From Alcanivorax quisquiliarum (GTDB lineage Bacteria; Pseudomonadota; Gammaproteobacteria; Pseudomonadales; Alcanivoracaceae), in contig NZ_JALKII010000002.1 of NCBI RefSeq assembly GCF_023051175.1, positions 124,001-188,000 on the forward strand: 64,000 bases of DNA, read 5' to 3'. Position numbers and translations under genes: made by a program. Below the pieces are notes generated by a model that saw nothing but the letters and a program-made list of their open reading frames with translations, was not told the DNA's origin and made no database searches. Every line of letters starts with the position of its first letter. Position 1 is the stretch's first letter. Of this stretch, positions 1 through 7,970 are shown in pieces.

Positions 1-349
1 CCAGATGGAACCATGGTCTGTGGGCGCATGTTCGGTGCCTCCTGCAATGAGTCGCCCGCACTCCGACGGGCCTGCACAGCGCGGCTGCACCTCTCTCAGC
101 TCGACCGGCAGCGCACCTTGTGCGCTCGGGCTTCGATTGTGGCGGCAGCTTCACCATGATGGAAAGCCGTGTTTCCATGTGCTCCATTGCAGTGCAAGGC
201 CCGACAAATGGCAAGTAGCGGCACTGTGCCAGCATCGTCGGCGCCAGCACGGTGCGCCGGGCGTTTACGCCAGCTGCTACTGGCGGCGAGGCTGTTAAGG
301 AGAAATCGTTATGGAAAGACTGCCCTGACGAGGCTGCTATAATGCGCTC
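1..349. other. Left-edge non-coding region upstream of thrB
   Basis: I find no convincing complete gene here; the one long plus-strand reading frame (5-298) is rich in Cys, His and Arg and resembles nothing I know. On the minus strand an ATG at 27-29 is preceded by a perfect AGGAGG (plus 38-43) with 8-nt spacing, so a gene may start here and leave the window after nine codons. An extended -10 sequence, TGCTATAAT, lies at 335-343 just before thrB. A strong AAGGAG (297-302) precedes a five-codon frame (311-328). Confidence 0.4.
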
Positions 350-1264
350 ATGACCGTATTCACCGCCCTGACCGACACCCAGATCCAGAGCCTGCTCTCC
401 CGGCAGCAACTGACGCTCGTCAGCAGCCGCCCGATCAGCGAGGGCATCGAAAACAGCAATTACATGCTGGAAGCACGGCGCGCCAACGGCATTCCCGTGG
501 CGCTGGTGTTGACACTGTTCGAGAGGCTGAGCGCCGAGCAACTGCCCTGGTTCATTCGCCTGACCCATGCCTTGCAGGCACGCGGCCTGCCGGTGCCCGC
601 GCCGTTGGGCGGCGAGGCAGCGTTGATGGAAATGGCGGGAAAGCCCGCGCTGCTGGTGCCAAAGCTCGCTGGCGCCCATGTGCGCCACGCCAGCCCCGGC
701 CAGCTGGCGACACTGGGGCGGGCGCTGGCCACGCTGCATCTCAGCCCGCTGACAACTGACGGCGCACCACCGGGGCCGGAACAGCAACTGCAAGCGCTGG
801 TCGCCACGCATTTACCCGCCCTGCCCGAGGCGGCACGCTCACGCGCCGGGCCGTTGCTTGAGCGCTGGTGGGCGGCGCCGGCCACACCGGTGCTCTGCCA
901 CGGCGATCTGTTTCGCGACAATGTGTTGTTCTCGGGCGCGCGACTCACCGGCCTGCTGGACTTTTATAACGCAGGGTTCGCCAGCGCCGAATACGATCTC
1001 GCAATCACTATCAATGACTGGTGCCTGGGGCCGCAGCGGCAACCGAACGCGGCGCTGCAACGTGCATTGCTGGATGGCTACCAGCAGCTCCGCCCGCTCG
1101 ACAGCGCGGCCCGGCGGCGGCTGCCGCTGGCGCTGGCCATCGCAGCCCTGCGTTTCTGGTTGTCGCGTCTGGAGAGCGCAGCAGAAACGCCGGTATTCGG
1201 CCCCGGCCGCAAAGACCCGGCCGAATTCGAGCAGCTGTTTGCGATACGGGCTGCCGCAGCCTGA
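350..1264 (+). CDS. thrB: Homoserine kinase, ThrB type II (APH fold)
   Basis: This is probably the Pseudomonas-type homoserine kinase, which phosphorylates homoserine with ATP in threonine synthesis. It belongs to the aminoglycoside-phosphotransferase-like family, not the GHMK-type ThrB of enterics. The 304-residue protein has the N-terminal FTALTDTQIQ... segment and an SEGIENSNY loop. The Brenner-type catalytic motif HGDLFRDNVLF lies near residue 184, followed by the metal-binding LLDFYNAGF that replaces the DFG motif. The ATG at 350 lies only 6 nt after a TATAAT hexamer, and no Shine-Dalgarno sequence is visible, so the message may be leaderless or nearly so. The gene converges on its neighbour with 12 bp between stop codons. 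A related APH-fold small-molecule kinase cannot be fully excluded. Confidence 0.88.
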   Translation: MTVFTALTDTQIQSLLSRQQLTLVSSRPISEGIENSNYMLEARRANGIPVALVLTLFERLSAEQLPWFIRLTHALQARGLPVPAPLGGEAALMEMAGKPALLVPKLAGAHVRHASPGQLATLGRALATLHLSPLTTDGAPPGPEQQLQALVATHLPALPEAARSRAGPLLERWWAAPATPVLCHGDLFRDNVLFSGARLTGLLDFYNAGFASAEYDLAITINDWCLGPQRQPNAALQRALLDGYQQLRPLDSAARRRLPLALAIAALRFWLSRLESAAETPVFGPGRKDPAEFEQLFAIRAAAA

Positions 1265-1276
1265 GGCGCTCGCCCG

Positions 1277-2431
1277 TTACGGCACTCGCCCGGCTTCGCT
1301 ACCGCAAATCATGGCATTGAGCCGTTGCTGCCAGGCAATGTCGTTCCAGAATTCCGGGCTTTGCGGCCGGGCGTAAATGCCGGGCGTGACGATGGAAATG
1401 CCCTGCTCAAGCGCCGCCACCACCATGTGCTCGGACACTTCACGCACCCAACCCCAATCCAGCGCCCGCTCCTGCGCATGCCGCACGAAGCCTTCCGCCA
1501 GCACCGGTGTAACACGGCGCATCCGGGCAAACTCCACCTGCCGTGACAAACGCTCGCCGGCGCGGCGCGTCCATTGTGTTTGCCTGCTGCGATACAACAG
1601 CGCCGCCGCCCGTGCCTGCACCCGCTCGGCAATCGGCGGTGCGGCGCGCACCAGCAGCTCGCCGCTGGCCAGCCGGAAGCGCGGATCATCGTTGAGCCAG
1701 GTGTGGCTATCGAGAAAATCCAGCTCGCTGGTATCCAGCTGCCGCATGTTGCGCGCCTGGCCGCCGCTCACGGACACACCAAAACGGTAACGTGGATACA
1801 GCGCCCGCAGGCTGCGCGGCACCTCCACCAGATACTCTTCCACCCGGCGGCAGACCTCGCCCGACCAGCCGACCAATTGCGGTAGCGGGTTGCGCGGATG
1901 GGTATTGAAGATGCGTCGATAAGCCCCGTGTGCACTGGGCGCAAGCGGAAATTCGTGGCAAAAATCTACCGCGTAAATCAGATCGGCGAAGCCTTCCTTT
2001 TCAATGAAGGCCAGAGTTTCGGCCCACACGCGCACGAAATCCTGCGGCCGCCGCACAAAGGAGCGGCGCGCCTGGGTATCGGCAACAAACCAGCTGGCAA
2101 GCCACAGGCGGATGCCATGCACACGCGCCTGTTTGAGCAGCTCCAGTAACGCCCGGCGGGGCTGCACTTGCACAGCCACTGGCGCGCCACGGCGCAGATC
2201 ATTCGCCTCGGGCAGCACATCAAAACGATCGTGGCTCAGGCCACCTTCACCGCGTGCGAGCAAATGGGGGAAAACATCCAGCCGCAAGGTGTTGTAACCG
2301 CGCTCGGCCAATTCTGCGACGACCCGTGCGAGATCGCGGTATTCGTCTGCGCGACCGTCCCGACGCGTGAGCCAGGAATAATCCCAGCATGCCAGCGCCA
2401 TGCGCGGCGTACTGCCCGCCTCTGCCACCAT
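1277..2431 (-). CDS. Cellulase-like TIM-barrel family protein
   Basis: A 384-residue protein of the 'cellulase-like' family, a relative of glycoside hydrolase clan A. It opens with the typical ALACWDYSWLTRR segment and the ERGYNTLRLDVFPH strand. Acidic residues in AVDFCHEFPL (mid-protein) and VLAEGFVRH (C-terminal third) are in about the positions of the acid/base and nucleophile of GH5-like barrels. There is no signal peptide, so it is probably cytoplasmic and may act on an oligosaccharide or glycoside rather than on polymeric cellulose. Substrate and activity are not known to me. I kept the upstream ATG because AGGG lies six bases before it; an alternative start is the Met at 2401. The gene stands alone, convergent with thrB. 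Confidence 0.7.
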   Translation of the reverse strand: MVAEAGSTPRMALACWDYSWLTRRDGRADEYRDLARVVAELAERGYNTLRLDVFPHLLARGEGGLSHDRFDVLPEANDLRRGAPVAVQVQPRRALLELLKQARVHGIRLWLASWFVADTQARRSFVRRPQDFVRVWAETLAFIEKEGFADLIYAVDFCHEFPLAPSAHGAYRRIFNTHPRNPLPQLVGWSGEVCRRVEEYLVEVPRSLRALYPRYRFGVSVSGGQARNMRQLDTSELDFLDSHTWLNDDPRFRLASGELLVRAAPPIAERVQARAAALLYRSRQTQWTRRAGERLSRQVEFARMRRVTPVLAEGFVRHAQERALDWGWVREVSEHMVVAALEQGISIVTPGIYARPQSPEFWNDIAWQQRLNAMICGSEAGRVP

Positions 2432-2537
2432 GCACTACCCTGTGAAAAGAAAAGAGCGTCCAGCATACGCATTTGCGGGGCGGCGACAATGGGCCATCAG
2501 CATATCGGCCCAGACAGCCCGGCCGATATGCATTTGC

Positions 2538-3422
2538 TCATCCGCCGGCGAGGCAGCGGCTGAACAACGTGCCCAGATGGCGCAGAAAGTGACTGTAGGT
2601 TTCTCCTGCCACATCACGGCCGAGCGGATCGGCCTCGATCAACCGGCACTGCCCGGCGCACAGCCGTTGCAGCAACGCCCGGCTTGCCTCGGGCTCGGCC
2701 AGTACACAATGCACGCCCTGGTTGCGCATCACGCCGCTGAGTTCGACAAAGCGGCGGCTGCTGGCAGAAGCCTCGATACTCCGGCTGATCACCAGCGGCC
2801 GGCGGATACCCATCTCCGCAGCAAAATATGCCCATGGATCGTGGTGGGAGAGGTACGGCGTATCCGCCATGGGCGCCAGCTGATCGCGCACCGTCGCCTG
2901 CACATCCGCCAGCTGTGCCTCGAACGCATTCACCTGCTCCACCAGCCAGGCGTGCTCCACGCCCAGCGCCTGATGGTGGGCGGGCAGCACCTGAGCCAGC
3001 CGCAACATATTGCCCGGATGCAACCACAAGTGCGGATCGAGCAGGGCGTGATGGTGATGCGGTGCGTCGTGGTCATGGTCATGGTCTGCATCAGCGTGCC
3101 GGTAAATCTCCGGCAGTGCCGTCATCGCCAGCTGGCTCTCCGCATGGCGCGCTACCAGCCCGGCCAGCGCCGGCTCCGCGTCGGCACCCAGCCACACCAC
3201 CAGATCGGCGCTGCGCAACTGCCGTGCCTGCCCCGGCGTAAACGCCACCGTGTGCGGGTTCTGGTTGGGCAGCATCAGCGTCTGCACAGCCACTGCCTCA
3301 CCCAGCACTTCACGCAGCAACATTGCCACCGGCTCAATGCTGGCGAGCACCGTACGCGGCGTTTGTTGCGCGGATATCGGCAGGCTCAGGCAGCATAGCA
3401 GCGCCAACAGGATCGCTCGCAT
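2538..3422 (-). CDS. znuA: Zinc ABC transporter, periplasmic binding protein
   Basis: This protein captures Zn(II) in the periplasm for the ZnuB/ZnuC importer. The 294-residue product starts with a cleavable signal (MRAILLALLCCLSLPISAQQ). It has the cluster A-I fold features: a QNPHT metal-site His (NQNPHTVAFTP) and a His/Asp-rich flexible loop around residues 115-135 (HADADHDHDHD followed by HHHH). DPHLWLHPGN follows, then the C-terminal SHHDPWAYF segment. The loop is the mark of zinc-specific members rather than manganese-specific ones. It is transcribed divergently from znuCB with an 81-bp gap. A longer minus-strand frame upstream merely overlaps znuCB, so I start at the Met that gives the signal peptide. 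The expected partner repressor gene zur is not adjacent. Confidence 0.93.
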   Translation of the reverse strand: MRAILLALLCCLSLPISAQQTPRTVLASIEPVAMLLREVLGEAVAVQTLMLPNQNPHTVAFTPGQARQLRSADLVVWLGADAEPALAGLVARHAESQLAMTALPEIYRHADADHDHDHDAPHHHHALLDPHLWLHPGNMLRLAQVLPAHHQALGVEHAWLVEQVNAFEAQLADVQATVRDQLAPMADTPYLSHHDPWAYFAAEMGIRRPLVISRSIEASASSRRFVELSGVMRNQGVHCVLAEPEASRALLQRLCAGQCRLIEADPLGRDVAGETYSHFLRHLGTLFSRCLAGG

Positions 3423-3503
3423 TCGCAGGCTCCGGTGAATATTGAGGGCCGCGTAGTATATCATCGGCGCTTCGCCGATTACGCCGCCGAGGCCCCTGCC
3501 ACC
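3423..3503. promoter_or_regulatory. Divergent znuA/znuC promoter region
   Basis: The 81-bp gap between the divergent zinc genes holds the AT-rich core GTAGTATATCAT (about 3451-3462). On the minus strand this reads as an extended -10 (TGATATACT) that could drive znuA. By analogy, a Zur operator would be expected to overlap it, but I do not see a clean GTTATA-N-TATAAC palindrome, so operator placement is inference. Confidence 0.35.
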
Positions 3504-4292
3504 ATGAGCCAGTCTTTCGCTGCTCCGCCCGACACCGATGCGCCGCTGGTCGCGCTGCGTGATGTCAGCGTGCGTTTTGGCACTCAGACAGTGCTGGAAG
3601 AGATCGATCTGGCGCTGCGTCCCGGCCGCATTCTGACGCTGCTCGGCCCCAACGGCGCGGGCAAGTCGACCCTCGCCCGAGTGATCCTCGGCATCGTCAC
3701 GCCGCATCAGGGCCAGGTCACTCGCCGCCCCGGCTTGCGCATCGGCTACATGCCGCAACGTATCAAGCTGGACGACAGCCTGCCGCTGACGGCAGACGGT
3801 TTTCTCGCGCTCGGTAGCGCCGGCGCCACGCGGGAACGCCGCAATGCGCTGGCGCGCGTGGGGGTGGCTCATTTGCGCCGCCGCGCTGTGCAACAGCTTT
3901 CCGGCGGCGAAATGCAGCGTGTGCTGCTGGCTCGGGCGCTGCTGAGAAAACCGGATCTGCTGGTGCTTGATGAGCCGGCTCAAGGGGTGGACGTGGCCGG
4001 CCAGGATGCGCTGTACGGCTTGCTCGCCGAAGTGCGCGACGAATTCGGCTGCGGCATTTTGCTGATCTCGCACGATCTGCATCTGGTCATGGCAGCAACG
4101 GACGATGTGATCTGCCTGCATCGGCATATCTGCTGCTCCGGCACGCCGGATGTGGTCAGCCGTGATCCGGCCTTTCGCGACATGTTTCCCGGCCACACCG
4201 CCACTAACCTTGCGCTGTACACCCATGAGCATGATCACGAACACGATCTGCAAGGCAATATCGACTGCGCGGGGCACCACCATGATCATTGA
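3504..4292 (+). CDS. znuC: Zinc ABC transporter, ATPase
   Basis: This ATPase powers zinc import through ZnuB at the inner membrane. All ABC motifs are present: Walker A GPNGAGKST (about residues 50-58), the signature LSGGEMQRV (about 132-140), Walker B LLVLDEPAQGVD (about 151-162) and the H-loop LLISHDLH. The protein is 262 residues. Its C-terminus ends in a His/Asp-rich tail (THEHDHEHDL and a final HHHDH), which could sense or buffer zinc; a His-rich tail is known in some ZnuC proteins. The ATG at 3504 fits the family start; a longer frame begins 69 bp upstream. The last 11 bases overlap znuB, indicating translational coupling. Confidence 0.93.
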   Translation: MSQSFAAPPDTDAPLVALRDVSVRFGTQTVLEEIDLALRPGRILTLLGPNGAGKSTLARVILGIVTPHQGQVTRRPGLRIGYMPQRIKLDDSLPLTADGFLALGSAGATRERRNALARVGVAHLRRRAVQQLSGGEMQRVLLARALLRKPDLLVLDEPAQGVDVAGQDALYGLLAEVRDEFGCGILLISHDLHLVMAATDDVICLHRHICCSGTPDVVSRDPAFRDMFPGHTATNLALYTHEHDHEHDLQGNIDCAGHHHDH

Positions 4293-5067
4293 GTTGTTGC
4301 TGTGGCCGCTGCTGGCGGGCCTGGCTGTTGCGGTGGTGGCCGGGCCGATGGGTGCCTTCGTGGTCTGGCGGCGCATGGCGTTCTTTGGCGACACACTGGC
4401 CCACGGCGCGCTGCTCGGTGCCGCCTTCGGGCTGGCATTCGGCCTGGCGCTGTATCCGGCGGTGGTGCTCTGCTGCCTGGTGCTGGCGCTGACACTGGTA
4501 GCGCTGCAACAGCAACAGCACATTGCCAGCGACACGCTGCTGGGCATCGTGGCGCACACCACCCTGGCGCTGGGCGTGATCGCCATCAGCCTGCTGCCCG
4601 GTGTGCAAGTGGATCTGTTCAGCTTTCTGTTCGGCGATCTGCTCGCCGTGAATGGCCGCGATATTCTGTGGCTGTGGGGCGGCGCGCTGGGCATTTTGCT
4701 GTTGACGGTGCTGAACTGGCGCCGGCTGCTGAGCATCACCGTGAATGAAGAGCTGGCGCGCGTGGAAGGCATCAACGTAACCGCCACGCGCACCCTGCTG
4801 ATGTTGATGCTGGCGCTGCTGATTGCCGGCGCCATTCGCACGGTGGGGGTGCTGCTGATCACCTCGCTGCTGATCATTCCGGCCGCCAGTGCGCGCCGGC
4901 TATCACGCACCCCGGTTCAGATGGCCGTCATTGCCAGTTTGCTTGGCGCGTTTTCGGTGGTGGGCGGCCTGGCGCTGAGCTGGTTTGCCGATACGCCGGT
5001 TGGCCCATCGATTGTCGTCGCGGCTGCCACAATTTTCATTTTGTCGCTGGCGCTGCGCCGCAACTGA
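4282..5067 (+). CDS. znuB: Zinc ABC transporter, permease
   Basis: The inner-membrane channel of the ZnuABC zinc importer (ABC-3 permease family), 261 residues with about seven or eight hydrophobic segments. Typical features are the N-terminal GPMGAFVVWRRMAFFGD loop followed by LAHGALLGAAFG, VDLFSFLFGD in the middle, and the GINV(T)ATRTLLMLMLALLIA stretch before RTVGVLLITSLLIIP. The start ATG lies inside the 3' end of znuC (11-bp overlap), and no other start fits. No transcription terminator is obvious directly after the gene. Confidence 0.93.
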   Translation: MIIELLLWPLLAGLAVAVVAGPMGAFVVWRRMAFFGDTLAHGALLGAAFGLAFGLALYPAVVLCCLVLALTLVALQQQQHIASDTLLGIVAHTTLALGVIAISLLPGVQVDLFSFLFGDLLAVNGRDILWLWGGALGILLLTVLNWRRLLSITVNEELARVEGINVTATRTLLMLMLALLIAGAIRTVGVLLITSLLIIPAASARRLSRTPVQMAVIASLLGAFSVVGGLALSWFADTPVGPSIVVAAATIFILSLALRRN

Positions 5068-5469
5068 CAACCACGCCCCACCGCAGCCTGGGCCTGGGCC
5101 ATCCGCCACGGCGCCGTGCTGGGCGATGCCGTGTTTGCTCACGCAATGCAGCGCTGCTGCACATATCTGAATATTCCCTTTGCCTGAATATTTTCCATAC
5201 CTGAATTTGCCACACCCGAACCACCCGCATAATTGCGCTGCCCGCACGCAGTGCCGCGTAGCGCGCCGGTTTGCAAAACACGCCCGCAAGGCCACTGCCT
5301 CGTAACATTCCCTCACACGCCGCCATGGCCGGCCACCCAAGCCCATTGAAACGTTACACGAGGTAAATCAGTGCCTACATATTTACCCGCCGCACCCTTC
5401 CTATAGTGGGAATGGGCGGGGGTCCCTCCGCAAATGAGAACAATCTGCTCGGACAGAGAGGGTGGCGCA
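5068..5469. other. Intergenic region before the repetitive lipoprotein
   Basis: No gene is visible. The left part is GC-rich; 5160-5220 is AT-rich and holds three direct repeats 17 bp apart (separate entry). A TATAGT hexamer at 5402-5407, without a clear -35, could be the -10 for the lipoprotein gene, giving a short leader with the ribosome site GAGAGGG at about 5456-5462. Confidence 0.4.
5167..5209. repeat. Three 17-bp-spaced CTGAATATT repeats
   Basis: CTGAATATT occurs at 5167-5175 and 5184-5192, and a variant CTGAATTTG at 5201-5209, each 17 bp from the last. The regular spacing, about 1.6 helical turns, and the position about 200-300 bp upstream of the lipoprotein gene suggest a protein-binding array, but no regulator is identified. 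Confidence 0.6.
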
Positions 5470-7452
5470 ATGAACACACTTTTCACACGAGGTGCCCTGC
5501 TGGGCGCTGCACTATTGGCTCTGGCTGCCTGCGGTGGTGGCGGCGGAGGCAACTCCACGGCCGGTGGCAATCCGCCAGCTGTGCCGGATGCTCGCCCCGC
5601 CACAGCACTCACGCGCACCGATAACGAATTCACTCAGGTATTTTGTCCGACGGCTGCCGGCGACTCGATGCAGGGCAGCGTCGATGCAGGCGCCTGCCAG
5701 ACGGAAGCCAGTGAAGGTATCCCGGCAGGCAACGGCAATCTGCTGTCGCGCATGTGCCCGGTGGCGGCGGATGGCTTTGCCGTCGTCAACTATGACGATA
5801 CCGGCATCTCGGTGCTGCCGCTCGACTTCGGCCCCGCCTGCCTGCAGGAGCTGGCCGGCATGCTCGGCAATCTGGATGAACTGCTCGGTGGCGACGGCGG
5901 CAACCCGCTGTTGGGCACGCTGTGCCCCACCGCGTCGCTCTCCAGCGAATTTGATCCGGCCAGCTGCCTGACCGAAGCACTCAGCCTGGGCAACGGCGAT
6001 CTGCCCGGCCTTGCCGAATTGACCGAGCTGACCGGCCAGATCCCGGTGCTGGGTGATTTGCTCAGCACTCTGTTTGCCGGCGGCTTGCCGGGCGACGAGT
6101 TCCCCGGCCTGGACGGGCTGTGTGATCCGACCGACCCGCTTGCCTGCTTGTCCGCCCTGGCCAACATGCTGAATCCGCTGGCTGATGCTTTGGATCAGGT
6201 TCCCCTGCTGGGTGAGGTGATCAGCGGCCTGCTCGGCGGCGACCTGCCGGGCGGTGGCCTGCCCGGTGACGGCTTACCGGGCCTTGAGCAATTGACCGGC
6301 TTGCTGGCACCGCTGACCGGCCTGCTCGGCGAAGTGCCTGTGCTGGGCGATATCATCAACGGGCTGCTTGGCGGCCTGCTGGACAACGCCGCACCCGGAG
6401 AGTTGCCCGGCCTGCCGGCACTGCCCGACCTGGGCAATCTGTGTGACCCGGAAAATCCGCTGCATTGCCTGACGCGGCTGTCTGACCTGTTGCTGCCACT
6501 GGGCGAGATACTCGGGCAGGTGCCGCTGCTCAGCGAGGTACTGAACACGGTGCTCGACAATCTCCCGCTCGATGGTGGCCTGCCCGGTGGCGATGGCCTG
6601 CCCGGCCTGGAAGAACTCAGCGGTTTGCTGGCCCCTCTGAGCGGCTTGCTCGGCGACATCCCGGTGCTCGGCGAGGTGGTGAACGGGTTGCTCGGCGGGC
6701 TGCTTGATGGTGATGCCTTGCCTGGTGACGGCCTGCCAGGGCTGGACGAGCTGTGCGATCCGACCGATCCGCTGAGCTGCCTTTCCGCCCTCACCAATCT
6801 GCTCGCGCCGCTGACCGGCCTGCTTGATGAAGTGCCGGTGCTGGGCGACATCATCAATGGCCTGCTCGGTGGCGAACTGCCGGGTGGCGGTTTGCCCGGT
6901 GATGGGCTGCCTGGCCTGGGCGAGCTGTCGTCGCTGCTGGCGCCGCTGGCTGGCCTGGTCGGCGAGATTCCAGTGCTGGGCGATGTTCTCAATCAGTTGC
7001 TGGCCCCGCTGACTGGCGAGGGCGGCGGCGAATTGCCGGATCTCGGTGGCCAGTGCGATCCCACCGACCCGTTGAGCTGCATTGCCACGCTGACCGATCT
7101 GCTGGCGCCGCTGACCGACGGGCTGGCGCAGGTGCCGCTGCTCGGCGAGGTGGTGAATGGCCTGCTGGAAGCACTGCTTTCCGGCGGTACACCAGCACTG
7201 CCGGGCGTCCCGGATCTGGAGGCATTGTGTGGCGATGCAGCTGATCCGCTGAGTTGTTTGTTGTCGGTTGAACAGCTGCAACCGCTCACCGGCTTGCTGA
7301 CCCGGATTCCGGTGGTGGGCGACATCCTCACCGGGTTGCTTGATGGTCTGCTCGGGGGCGGCAACGGCGGTGGCAACAACGGCTCGCCGCTGGACGACAT
7401 TCCGATTCTGGGGCCAATCCTGGGGCCCATTCTGGGCGGGCTGCTGGGCTGA
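5470..7452 (+). CDS. Large repetitive lipoprotein, function unknown
   Basis: I do not recognise a family. The 660-residue product has a lipoprotein signal with the lipobox L-A-A-C (Cys21), followed by a Gly run and a Pro/Ala linker, so it should be anchored in a membrane facing the periplasm or the surface. From about residue 190 to the end it is built of a repeat. A (I/V)P(V/L)LG(D/E)(I/V)(I/V/L)NGLL block occurs nine times, then a final IPILGPILG variant. These are separated alternately by LPGGGLPGDGLPGL-type linkers and by CDPTDPLSCL-type segments (five, each with two Cys seven residues apart). The composition is extreme (Leu, Gly, Pro, Asp; almost no Lys). The N-terminal 190 residues have more Cys pairs. 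It is a single gene with its own terminator. A structural or adhesive envelope protein is a guess. Confidence 0.8.
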   Translation: MNTLFTRGALLGAALLALAACGGGGGGNSTAGGNPPAVPDARPATALTRTDNEFTQVFCPTAAGDSMQGSVDAGACQTEASEGIPAGNGNLLSRMCPVAADGFAVVNYDDTGISVLPLDFGPACLQELAGMLGNLDELLGGDGGNPLLGTLCPTASLSSEFDPASCLTEALSLGNGDLPGLAELTELTGQIPVLGDLLSTLFAGGLPGDEFPGLDGLCDPTDPLACLSALANMLNPLADALDQVPLLGEVISGLLGGDLPGGGLPGDGLPGLEQLTGLLAPLTGLLGEVPVLGDIINGLLGGLLDNAAPGELPGLPALPDLGNLCDPENPLHCLTRLSDLLLPLGEILGQVPLLSEVLNTVLDNLPLDGGLPGGDGLPGLEELSGLLAPLSGLLGDIPVLGEVVNGLLGGLLDGDALPGDGLPGLDELCDPTDPLSCLSALTNLLAPLTGLLDEVPVLGDIINGLLGGELPGGGLPGDGLPGLGELSSLLAPLAGLVGEIPVLGDVLNQLLAPLTGEGGGELPDLGGQCDPTDPLSCIATLTDLLAPLTDGLAQVPLLGEVVNGLLEALLSGGTPALPGVPDLEALCGDAADPLSCLLSVEQLQPLTGLLTRIPVVGDILTGLLDGLLGGGNGGGNNGSPLDDIPILGPILGPILGGLLG

Positions 7453-7484
7453 CACAGAACCTTGACACAGAGCCTTGCTACAAC

Positions 7485-7514
7485 AAAAAAACCCGGCAAC
7501 CGCCGGGTTTTTTT
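7485..7514. terminator. Bidirectional rho-independent terminator
   Basis: Stem ACCCGGC (7491-7497), loop AACC, complementary GCCGGGT (7502-7508), with an A-run before and a T-run after. It can end transcription of the lipoprotein gene and would also work from the other strand. Confidence 0.9.
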
Positions 7515-7547
7515 GGTTCATTGTTGATTCCCGTGGAGGCATTTCCG
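7515..7547. repeat. Half copy of the GGTTCAT dispersed repeat
   Basis: Reads GGTTCATTGTTGATTCCCGT then GGAGGC, matching the left half of the inverted form of the full element at 7921-7970. It begins directly after the terminator. Confidence 0.65.
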
Positions 7548-7673
7548 ATATCCGCGAAAGCACCAGGAAGTTGCCCAAAATACCGATTTTTTGCCCCCCC
7601 TCTCCCCTGGTCGGACAAGCGAAGCGCAGAACAGCCGCAGGCTGGCCCGAAGGGCGGGCGAATCAGTTTTTTA

Positions 7674-7716
7674 AGCCCCTCTCCCCTTGCGGGAGAGGGG
7701 TTGGGGAGAGGGGGGA
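7674..7716 (+). repeat. CCCCTCTCCCC inverted element, left copy
   Basis: A 43-bp element carrying CCCCTCTCCCC, then GGGAGAGGGG, then GGGGAGAGGGG. It matches the reverse complement of 7871-7913 with one mismatch in the central part and slight drift at the end. Such C/T-G/A palindromic elements are common in intergenic DNA of proteobacteria. Confidence 0.8.
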
Positions 7717-7870
7717 GATTATGGCAGAAAATATATACTCGGCTTTTGATCTAGAACGAAACTGGCTGACTCTCGGGATTTTTTGGCCGTGAATTTTTTT
7801 GGAAATCTCTACTGAAGATAACTGAAAGTATTGCACCATGTAGCGGGTGTCATGGCAGCTGCACGTCCGT

Positions 7871-7913
7871 AGCCCCCTCTCCCCAACCCCTCTCCCACAA
7901 GGGGAGAGGGGCT
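7871..7913 (-). repeat. CCCCTCTCCCC inverted element, right copy
   Basis: Inverted partner of 7674-7716. Together they form long terminal inverted repeats around a 154-bp core with no coding potential, a layout like a small non-autonomous element. Confidence 0.8.
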
Positions 7914-7920
7914 AAAAAAT

Positions 7921-7970
7921 GGTTCATCGTTGAATACCGGGGAAGGCGCCACGGAAATCGACGATGAACC
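7921..7970 (+). repeat. Full 50-bp GGTTCAT palindromic repeat, copy A
   Basis: Perfect 10-bp arms GGTTCATCGT (7921-7930) and ACGATGAACC (7961-7970) flank a 30-nt centre containing CCGGGGAAGG. Six T follow, so it can also act as a terminator-like hairpin on the plus strand. Related copies lie at 36674-36721 and, as halves, at 7515, 34096 and 34331. Confidence 0.85.

Noticed and set aside
3423-4910. Long minus-strand frame continuous with znuA
   Set aside because: It lies antisense to znuC and znuB, which have complete ABC-transporter motifs. It has no signal or motif of its own; only the part from 3422 down is ZnuA.
6274-7578. Long minus-strand frames across the repetitive lipoprotein
   Set aside because: They mirror the repeat on the opposite strand and give Gln- or Ser/Pro-rich low-complexity products with no ribosome site. 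The plus frame has the lipoprotein signal and its terminator.
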